Shown here: one piece after another, positions 56,214 to 64,000 of the stretch
How the letters are laid out: each line of letters begins with the position of its first letter
Position numbering within the stretch: position 1 is the first letter of the stretch
Assembly: GCF_001685395.1 (NCBI RefSeq)
Contig: NZ_CP014167.1
Coordinates: 2,857,501 to 2,921,500 of the forward strand
DNA from: Paenibacillus yonginensis
GTDB lineage: Bacteria; Bacillota; Bacilli; Paenibacillales; Paenibacillaceae
Reading direction: 5' to 3'
DNA length: 64,000 bases
Notes under the pieces: generated by a model
Database searches by the model: none
What the model saw: only the letters and a program-made list of their open reading frames with translations
What the model was told of the DNA's origin: nothing
Translations under genes and position numbers: made by a program

Positions 56214-56633
56214 TTAAATATAAAACATGAAATTACTATTCGTCTCATGATCCTCATAATTCACCAGGCTATCCAGCGTGGTGGAGTCCAGCACGTCGGC
56301 GATGCTGTCGCGGATGCGCAGCCACAAATCGCGTTTGGCCGGGTCGTCTTCTTCGGTGAAATCCACCGGGGAGATCGGTCCTTCCAGCACGCGGATAATA
56401 TCGCCTGCTGTAATTTCGGCCGCTTCTTTGGCAAGAATATAGCCGCCGTAAGCGCCGCGTACGCTTTTTACCAGACCTGCGTTACGCAGCGGAGCAATCA
56501 ATTGCTCCAGATAATGTTCGGAAAGCTGATTTTTTTCGGCAATGCTCTTTAAAGAAGTTGGGCCTTCCCCGTATTTGGCCGCAAGCTCCATCATAATAGT
56601 CAGACCGTAACGTCCTTTTGTTGAAATTTTCAA
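56214..56633 (-). CDS. cymR: Rrf2-family regulator CymR
   Basis: CymR is the master repressor of cysteine metabolism in Bacillus and acts with CysK. The 139 residues form a winged-helix Rrf2 protein: MKISTKGRYGLTIMMELAAKYGEGPTSLKSIAEKNQLSEHYLEQLIAPLRNAGLVKSVRGAYGGY. It lacks the three-cysteine iron-sulfur cluster of IscR, which fits CymR. I start at the TTG at 56631-56633, with AGAGGTG just upstream and the conserved KISTKGRYG next; the frame runs further back but has no better site. It is normally adjacent to iscS; here mobile DNA and sugar genes intervene. Confidence 0.9.
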   Translation of the reverse strand: MKISTKGRYGLTIMMELAAKYGEGPTSLKSIAEKNQLSEHYLEQLIAPLRNAGLVKSVRGAYGGYILAKEAAEITAGDIIRVLEGPISPVDFTEEDDPAKRDLWLRIRDSIADVLDSTTLDSLVNYEDHETNSNFMFYI

Positions 56634-56843
56634 ACCGGGCACCTCTTTCAATTTGTACGCATTTTTTATATAATAAAACTTTGGATTTGTTATACTAAGT
56701 GTAACAAGTTCCAAAATAACGCCTCTCATGCGGGAAGTCTAAAACAAGCAAGTTTGCATTTGCATTTTTGCACCCTAAATTCCCAACTTACCATATGGTA
56801 ACATACGAACAGGGGTTTAGGAAACTTCCAAGCTTGCCACTGA

Positions 56844-58034
<1,191 letters not shown>

Positions 58035-58066
58035 TCTGCATTGAAACAAAACTAACCTATACAGAA

Positions 58067-58113
58067 GGAGGCTGTCCCAAAAGTCGTCGAGATGACTGAG
58101 GGACAGCCTCCTT
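58067..58113. terminator. Terminator of mnmA
   Basis: Perfect 13-bp arms AGGAGGCTGTCCC (58067-58079) and GGGACAGCCTCCT (58101-58113) enclose a partly paired loop. TTCTGTTTC follows on the plus strand. It may also stop GH3 transcripts. Confidence 0.8.
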
Positions 58114-58131
58114 TCTGTTTCATTAAACAAA

Positions 58132-58198
58132 AAGAAACCGTTCCTTGGGAAAATAGAGGTACCCCCCAACCATTAGCCAAAAAGAGACGGTTTCTTTG
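58132..58198. repeat. Inverted repeat between mnmA and the GH3 gene
   Basis: Arms AAAGAAACCGT (58132-58142) and ACGGTTTCTTT (58188-58198) flank a 45-base centre containing GGTACCCCCCAACC. It could be a large terminator or a small MITE-like remnant. The remainder of the 58035-58344 gap contains no credible gene. Confidence 0.55.
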
Positions 58199-58344
58199 TA
58201 CATTCATATAGCATGGATCAACCCTAGTTACCAACAGGCAAAGCAAAAAAAGCAAAAGCTTCACGGCGAAGAAGGTTATACCCGGGCCGTAAGGCACATC
58301 ACACTAACCGCTTGATCGCCGAGCAACCATTCAGATCAACTGAT

Positions 58345-60999
58345 TTATTCAGGCCGTTCTCTCCCTTTTCCGTCGATAACAAGACTCTGCTTTAAGCGGA
58401 TATCCTCGCTGGAGCTTCCAACCATAATTTCGAATTCACCTTCCTCGACGACCCATTCCCATTGTTTATTGAGCAATTTGAAGCTGTCGAAGCCTAGGTC
58501 GATTTCTACCATCGCCGTTTCTCCCGCCATGAGGGATAATCTTTGAAAGCCTTGCAGCTGCTTCATCGGCGTAACGATGGAACTGGTTACGTCGCGGATG
58601 TACAGTTGGGCCACCTCATCGGCCAAAGCGGCGCCGGTATTCGTAACGCTAAACGATACGCGGAAGCCGTAAGGCGAATCGAGCGCCGCAATCTTTAATT
58701 CCGAATAGGCGAACGAGGCGTAGCTGAGCCCATGCCCGAACGGGAACAACGCTCTGCGCGTGCCCTCCAGGTATTCCCCGCTGCCGCCCGGAAGCAGCGT
58801 GTAGTAACAGGGGGTGTGCCCCACGCTGCGGGGGAAGGAAATCGGCAGCTTCCCGGATGGGCTGACGAACCCGAATAACGTATCCACGATCGCTTTGGCT
58901 CCGAACTCCCCGCCGAACCAGGCCGCGAGGATGGCGTCGCAATGCTCGTTCTCGTAGCTGAGATCCACCGGCTTGCCGTTCTCCAGCACGAGGATCGTCG
59001 GTTTCCCGAGCGCGCAAACCCGCTCGATCAGCTCGCGCTGCTTGCCGTAGAGACGCAGGTCAGTCCGGTCCATCCCTTCGCCGCTGGTCATCTTGTCGTC
59101 GCCGCAGACAATCACGATCGTGTCGCATTCCTCGGCCAGCCTGACCGCTTCCTCCATGCGCCCGGTTCTGCTGTCCAGACAAAGGCTCAGCTGATTGCCG
59201 TTCACATCGCAGACGAATTCAACTTCCAGCTCATGCTCGGCTCCGTTCTCGAAAGTAAACTCGCATTCGGGAATTCTCATTTTATGGGCCCCGAAGCTCT
59301 CGATCACCGTCACACCATCTATTTTCACCCGAACGCTGTCGCCCGAGGTAAACACCAGCCGGCCGGTAAAGCGCTCGGCGTCCCCGAAATCACGGGTGTT
59401 CACCTTCAATTTGGCGGTCATGCGCACCGAGTAGCCTACAAAATCGAGATCGCGATGCGGTTTGGCCAAAATCCAGTTAAAGTTGATTCGATTCGCCCGG
59501 TCCTGCCCCACCGGCTCACCGGCAAAACGGCCGTTGTTGTAATAAGTCAGCGTTACTCCGTCCGTGTACCAAGAGTCGGGAATAAGGTCGATGTCGTATT
59601 CGGTGATGCCGCAGCCGTCGCTCTGCCGGACCGTCACCCCCGGAACGGCCTTAACGATCTCTTGATAAACGGAATGCACCTCATAGCCGTAAGGAACCGA
59701 GGAATAGCTGCCGATCCGCTGGTGTCCCGAACTTGGGCCGATCAAGGCGATGCTGCCGCCATTTCTTGGAAGGGGAAGAATGTCTGCTTCATTTTTGAGC
59801 AGGACAATCGACTCTCGGGCGGCCCGATAAGACAACTCTTTATGCTCATTGCAGCGGATGACCTCCCGGTATCGGTTCTCATCCGTAAAGGGGTGTTCAA
59901 ACAGGCCCAGTTCAAATTTCACCCGGAGAATACGTCCTACGGCTTCGTCGATTGTGCTTTGCGAAACCCTGCCTTCAGTGACGAGCTGAACCAGCGTATC
60001 CTGCCAATAGGAATTCGGGAAATCGAAGCCCTGCACGTCCAGTCCGGCATTCACCGCCATCTCGATGCTGTCCTTGCTGTCTGCAGTCATGAAATGCTGC
60101 GTCTTGAGCCGGTTGATCGCTCCGAAGTCGGCGCGCACATAACCCTTCAGGCCGTAACGCTCCTTTAATACCTCACGCAAATAATGCCCGGAGGAGATTA
60201 CCGCCTCCCCGTCGATGTTGTTGTAGGAAGCCATGGCGTTGTAAGCGCCGGCCTTCTTGATGCCTGCCTCGAATACCGGGAGATGGCTGGTCTCAATCTC
60301 GCGTACACCAACGCGGGCAGATGAACAGTTTGTGCCTCCTTCGGGAATGCCGTGTACGCAGTAATGCTTCGGCTCGCTGACGACCGCGTCCGGAGCGGAA
60401 ATATCATCGCCTTGCTCGCCCGTTATGATGGCGTAAGCCATCGATGCTGACAAAAAGGTATCCTCCCCAAAGGTCTCCTCCACCCGCCCCCAACGGGGCT
60501 CCCGCGCCAAGTCCAGGTTGGGCGCCAAAATTTCGGCGATGCCGAGGCTGCGGGTTTCGGCAGCGATCGCATGGCCGATCTCCCGGACAAGCTCGGGATG
60601 AAACGTCGCTCCCATGTTGATCGGCATTGGAAACACAGTGGCCCCCGGATAGTTGATACCGTGCAGCGCCTCTCCGGTGAACAAGCAAGGGATGCCCAGG
60701 CGCGTTTTATCAACGAAATATTTTTGCAGCTTGTTCAGCACGCGGGGAGAGGAATAAACGTCGTGAACGAAGCCTATTCCGTTTTGCCCAATCCCGGCCT
60801 CCACCCGGTCCCAGTGGAAATCGGAATCCTCCGCCACGGCGCAAAAGTGTGCCTCATGTACTTTGGTGGCAAGCTCCACCCCGCGGATCATATCCATCTG
60901 GGCAACCTTTTCCTCCAGCGTCATAAGGGATAAAAGATTCTCCACCCGTTCTTTAACCGGTAAATTTGCGTTGCGGTACGCATATTCCTGTGATTTCAC
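58345..60999 (-). CDS. GH3 glycosidase with inserted PA14-like domain
   Basis: This 884-residue family 3 glycoside hydrolase is related to beta-glucosidases and beta-xylosidases. It has an N-terminal TIM barrel with the nucleophile region GLKGYVRADFGAINRLKTQHF. An alpha/beta sandwich domain follows (from about 385), into which a carbohydrate-binding PA14-like module is inserted (about 480-610, SWYTDGVTLTYYNNGRFAGEP to AEHELEVEF). A C-terminal fibronectin-like domain closes it (DEVAQLYIRDVTSSIVTPMKQLQGFQR). There is no signal peptide, so it is cytoplasmic. The start is GTG at 60997-60999. It lies 112 bp after the GH38 gene and probably acts on the same imported glycans; the linkage specificity is unknown. 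Confidence 0.92.
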   Translation of the reverse strand: MKSQEYAYRNANLPVKERVENLLSLMTLEEKVAQMDMIRGVELATKVHEAHFCAVAEDSDFHWDRVEAGIGQNGIGFVHDVYSSPRVLNKLQKYFVDKTRLGIPCLFTGEALHGINYPGATVFPMPINMGATFHPELVREIGHAIAAETRSLGIAEILAPNLDLAREPRWGRVEETFGEDTFLSASMAYAIITGEQGDDISAPDAVVSEPKHYCVHGIPEGGTNCSSARVGVREIETSHLPVFEAGIKKAGAYNAMASYNNIDGEAVISSGHYLREVLKERYGLKGYVRADFGAINRLKTQHFMTADSKDSIEMAVNAGLDVQGFDFPNSYWQDTLVQLVTEGRVSQSTIDEAVGRILRVKFELGLFEHPFTDENRYREVIRCNEHKELSYRAARESIVLLKNEADILPLPRNGGSIALIGPSSGHQRIGSYSSVPYGYEVHSVYQEIVKAVPGVTVRQSDGCGITEYDIDLIPDSWYTDGVTLTYYNNGRFAGEPVGQDRANRINFNWILAKPHRDLDFVGYSVRMTAKLKVNTRDFGDAERFTGRLVFTSGDSVRVKIDGVTVIESFGAHKMRIPECEFTFENGAEHELEVEFVCDVNGNQLSLCLDSRTGRMEEAVRLAEECDTIVIVCGDDKMTSGEGMDRTDLRLYGKQRELIERVCALGKPTILVLENGKPVDLSYENEHCDAILAAWFGGEFGAKAIVDTLFGFVSPSGKLPISFPRSVGHTPCYYTLLPGGSGEYLEGTRRALFPFGHGLSYASFAYSELKIAALDSPYGFRVSFSVTNTGAALADEVAQLYIRDVTSSIVTPMKQLQGFQRLSLMAGETAMVEIDLGFDSFKLLNKQWEWVVEEGEFEIMVGSSSEDIRLKQSLVIDGKGRERPE

Positions 61000-61111
61000 G
61001 GTACGATCCGTCCTCTCTTTGATCGAATATTATAATAGTAATAGTAAGTACCCCATGCCGCCTGCGACCCGGTAATCGGACAAAGCGGACGGCTGGGGCT
61101 GCATTTTTTAT

Positions 61112-64000
61112 TTAGTAAGTAACTTTTACCGTTTTGATTTCGAACGGCCGGAAGACCAGTTCGGACTCACTTTTTCCGTTCAACGGCTCTACGGTTTCTT
61201 CCAGCATGTTGGTTATTTCCTTTGCTTTGGCCTGACCGCCAAGGGTCAGCTTTGTACGCGTGTAGGTTCCTTCCGCTTCGTATAAACGAAGGATGAACGC
61301 ACGCTCAGCGTCCTCGCATGGTTTTATCGCTTCGATCAGCACATTGTCGGCGTCGACACTCGCAAATTGGTTTCCATCGACTTTACCCTTGACGACAATC
61401 GGCCGGACGTTCAGCTCATAAGCCGGGTGGATGACTGAAGCCGCGCCGAAACCCTCGTCATGCGGATAGAACGAATAAGTGCAGGCGTGCACGCCTTTGT
61501 CTCCGCGGAAATCAGGACGCATACCGCCTTTATGCAGGGTCAGCCGCATTTCGCCGTCCTGTACGGAAATTCCGTATTTGCAATCGTTGAGTAGGGCGAC
61601 TCCGTAACGATTCTCCGACAGATCGCTGTATTTGTGATTGACCACCTCAAACATGGCTTTCTCTTCACTTGTGTTCCGCGTTGTAGGGCGGCGCAGATAT
61701 CCGAACTGCACCTCCTGGCGGACAAAATCAGTCAGAATGGACGTGCTGAACGCCGTTTTCAGCAAACGGTGTTCGTCCTGCCAATCCATAACGGTCTCGA
61801 ACCGTACTTCCGGGCTCGACGCAAAGAAAATCATATCCTGTCGCAAAGTCGAGCGCGCCGACAGCCGGTACTGGCTGCGAATCCGGAATTCAGCTGCTCC
61901 GTCAGCGACGATCTGGCGGGACAGCAGCTTGGCGGAAGGTGCCAGCTTCAGCTCGATGTCGGCGTCTATATCCCAGTTATCCCAAGCCTGAGGGACGTCT
62001 TCAGCCATCAGGAACGTATTGAGCGGTTGCCCGTCGCCGCGCAGCTCCCGGCCGTTTCTTTGATCCACGAACGAAGCGATATAACCCTCTTCATCAAAAA
62101 TCACACGGGCGAACGGCGTTTGCAGCGTATCTCCGGCATATGCGAACGGCGAAACACCTGCCGGCTTGCCTGGAACCAGCTTCAGAGAAACCGCCGACAG
62201 CGCCGGGACGGTCAAACCGGATACGGCAAGCATACGTTTGCCTTCGAGGTCCTCGACTATCTGCTGCACATAGCTGCCTTCGACCTGCCAATCCCCGTCG
62301 ACAGGCAGATAGACCGTGTCCGTACGGTCAAAAGACAGCGTATTGATGATGGACATCGTTTGCGCTTCCGGACGCACGGTGATTCGTTCGTGCAGCAGCT
62401 CATTTCCCGTTTGCAGCAGTTCAGTCATTTCCGTAAGGGCCTGGTCATGCGCCTTCGGAATGGAGGTGCCGGGCAGCGTGTCATGAAACTGGTTCACGAG
62501 CAGCGTTTCCATCAGCGGGCGAATGCCTTCGTCAGAGGCAATACGGCCGGACTGAACCGCTTCGCGGACCGTAACGTACTCGAGATCCCGCAGCAGGAAC
62601 TCGGCCTTGCGATTATTGCGTTTGATGTTGTGCTGGTTCGTCAACGTTCCACGATGCAGCTGCAAGTACAGCTCACCGGTATGGGTGGACGGATTCACGA
62701 CCGACTGCTCGAGCTGTCTCATGAATTCTCCAGCCGTGATGTGGGCAGAGCGGGGTACGCCTTCCAAATCCTGAACCCGGCGGGCCATTTCGATCATTTC
62801 AAACTGCGGACCGCCGCCGCCGTCGCCAAACCCGTATGAAATTAGCCGCATGTTGTTCACGGTTTTCTCGCGGATCGGGTCGCGGCTGTGTTTGCCGTCC
62901 ACGACGTAGTCGATCAGGCTAGCTGCGTCAGGCCATAGATGCGTTTTGTTGAAATGGGTGAGCACCTTCGTTCCGTCGATGCCTTTCCAGTAAAAAGTTT
63001 CATACGGAAAGTCCGTGGTGTCGTTCCAGCCCAGTTTGGTCGTCAGAAAATAATCGACGCCGCAGCCTTTCATGATCTGCGGAATAGCCGCACTGTATCC
63101 AAAGGTATCGGGAAGCCAGAACGCATTGGAGGTGTAATTGAAGTGCTCCCGGGTATAGCGCTGTCCCCACAGAAACTGGCGGATCATCGATTCCCCCGAG
63201 GTCAGATTGCAGTCGCATTCCACCCACACCGCGCCGTTTGGCTCATATCTTCCTTCCTTCACCATTTGGGAAATATCTTCGAACAGGGCAGGGTAATGCT
63301 TGCGGATCATTTCGGTATGGTAAGAGGAGCTTTGAATAAACTTGTATTCGGGATAACGCTGCATGAGGCTGATCTGGTTGGAATAAGTGCGGGCACATTT
63401 CTTAATCGTTTCATCCCGATACCACAGCCAAGCCGTATCCATATGCGAGTGGCCGATCAAGCCGGCGAACGGTGCGGACGCAGAGTTCGTAGCCTTGAGC
63501 GCCTTCTTGAGATAAGGACTCGCTTTCCGCAGCGCGGCGAAAAAGTCCTCCGGTTCGACCGCCTCATACGAATAGTACAGCACCTTATGTACTTCCGTTA
63601 ACGCGTTCACGACCTCGGCCCGCCGGAAACTGTTGGCGTCCAATTCGGCGACGAGCTGGTTAAGCGTTTTCAAATCAAAATAGAACTCGGCGATCTCCTC
63701 GTTCATCAGGCAGATTTGGACGCCGCCGTATTCATAGTCAAAACTGCGCATTCCGAGTTCTTCGAAAGGCGTACAGCCCTTAACATAATGCCCGGCGTAA
63801 TATTCGATAGCGATATCGATTACCTCGCCCGCAGCCGCATTTTGCTTGAGCAGATCGCAATAGTGGTTGCCATGTCCCGTTACGACAATTTTGCTGGCAA
63901 AGGTGCCGAAGGGTTTGTTGTTCACCCACAGCAGCGCCTCATAACCCCCGATTTCCGGTTTGATGTAGAGCGCCTTCCCTGCATATCGCGAAGGAACGGT
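61112..64000 (-). CDS. GH38 alpha-mannosidase (5' end outside window)
   Basis: This family 38 alpha-mannosidase removes alpha-linked mannose from imported glycans. The zinc-binding motif IGHSHMDTAWLWYRDE and the nucleophile motif FWLPDTFGYSAAIPQIM are both present. The middle and C-terminal beta domains follow, ending VFRPFEIKTVKVTY. The frame is open to the right edge and the residues before GTG 63925 (YIKPEIGGYEALLWVNNKPFG) read as a native GH38 N-terminal ancillary domain. That GTG is therefore an internal Val and the true start lies beyond 64000; 962 residues are visible. There is no sign of damage. It is upstream of GH3 on the same strand. Confidence 0.95.
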   Translation of the reverse strand, partial: TVPSRYAGKALYIKPEIGGYEALLWVNNKPFGTFASKIVVTGHGNHYCDLLKQNAAAGEVIDIAIEYYAGHYVKGCTPFEELGMRSFDYEYGGVQICLMNEEIAEFYFDLKTLNQLVAELDANSFRRAEVVNALTEVHKVLYYSYEAVEPEDFFAALRKASPYLKKALKATNSASAPFAGLIGHSHMDTAWLWYRDETIKKCARTYSNQISLMQRYPEYKFIQSSSYHTEMIRKHYPALFEDISQMVKEGRYEPNGAVWVECDCNLTSGESMIRQFLWGQRYTREHFNYTSNAFWLPDTFGYSAAIPQIMKGCGVDYFLTTKLGWNDTTDFPYETFYWKGIDGTKVLTHFNKTHLWPDAASLIDYVVDGKHSRDPIREKTVNNMRLISYGFGDGGGGPQFEMIEMARRVQDLEGVPRSAHITAGEFMRQLEQSVVNPSTHTGELYLQLHRGTLTNQHNIKRNNRKAEFLLRDLEYVTVREAVQSGRIASDEGIRPLMETLLVNQFHDTLPGTSIPKAHDQALTEMTELLQTGNELLHERITVRPEAQTMSIINTLSFDRTDTVYLPVDGDWQVEGSYVQQIVEDLEGKRMLAVSGLTVPALSAVSLKLVPGKPAGVSPFAYAGDTLQTPFARVIFDEEGYIASFVDQRNGRELRGDGQPLNTFLMAEDVPQAWDNWDIDADIELKLAPSAKLLSRQIVADGAAEFRIRSQYRLSARSTLRQDMIFFASSPEVRFETVMDWQDEHRLLKTAFSTSILTDFVRQEVQFGYLRRPTTRNTSEEKAMFEVVNHKYSDLSENRYGVALLNDCKYGISVQDGEMRLTLHKGGMRPDFRGDKGVHACTYSFYPHDEGFGAASVIHPAYELNVRPIVVKGKVDGNQFASVDADNVLIEAIKPCEDAERAFILRLYEAEGTYTRTKLTLGGQAKAKEITNMLEETVEPLNGKSESELVFRPFEIKTVKVTY

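Noticed and set aside
63923..63925. GTG as the GH38 start codon
   Set aside because: Upstream codons in frame continue the protein family, and no ribosome site precedes this GTG.

Overview
The window looks like chromosomal DNA from a Paenibacillus-type Firmicute. GC content is about 50-53 % by eye, ribosome binding sites are strong (AGGAGG), and TTG/GTG starts are frequent. Gene blocks match Bacillus subtilis order: glcT-ptsG-ptsH-ptsI, yuaF-floT, and the trhP2-trhP1-mltG-yrzB-yrrK-yrzL-alaS-yrrI-yrrD-iscS series. A YjcZ-type sporulation peptide and an alaS T-box leader fit the same group. No rRNA, tRNA or CRISPR array was seen.

Layout. 1-620: 3'-truncated rplY/ctc. 780-6162: glucose PTS operon under a GlcT-type antitermination leader. 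6.3-8.4 kb: flotillin and its NfeD partner. 8.5-9.7 kb: Fe-type alcohol dehydrogenase. 9.8-14.7 kb: Leloir galactose operon galK-galE-galT with a divergent AraC regulator. 14.8-19.9 kb: aldo/keto reductase, HAD phosphatase plus sirtuin, membrane acyltransferase, a KGG-repeat stress protein and an unknown protein. 20.1-27.7 kb: ilvD, a polysaccharide deacetylase with an extra C-terminal domain, a class B PBP and a chemoreceptor. 27.9-39.3 kb: the housekeeping block for tRNA hydroxylation, MltG, two DUF1292 proteins, RuvX, IreB-type protein, AlaS, AI-2E-type permease, zinc-ribbon protein, PRC-barrel protein and cysteine desulfurase.

39.3-56.2 kb is an accessory segment lying between iscS and cymR, which are adjacent in B. 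subtilis. It carries a carbohydrate ABC transporter with a divergent GH125 mannosidase. That transporter's binding-protein gene and the convergent sensor-regulator gene have been cut and joined tail to tail near 41.08 kb. Next come a cupin with a TQ-repeat tail, a 36-aa YjcZ peptide and small unknown genes. After these is a mobile-element pile-up: a group II intron in an IS3-family relic, an AT-rich pair of unknown genes, a decayed group IIC intron beside a perfect 19-bp hairpin, and a frameshifted IS1182-type element.

56.2-64.0 kb: cymR (minus) and mnmA (plus, apparently inverted relative to B. subtilis), then GH3 and GH38 glycosidases. The GH38 gene runs off the right edge. GH125, GH38, GH3 and the transporter together suggest use of mannose-containing glycans. 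A near-perfect cre site points to CcpA control of the transporter, but the damage at 41.08 kb suggests that the import arm may be dead.
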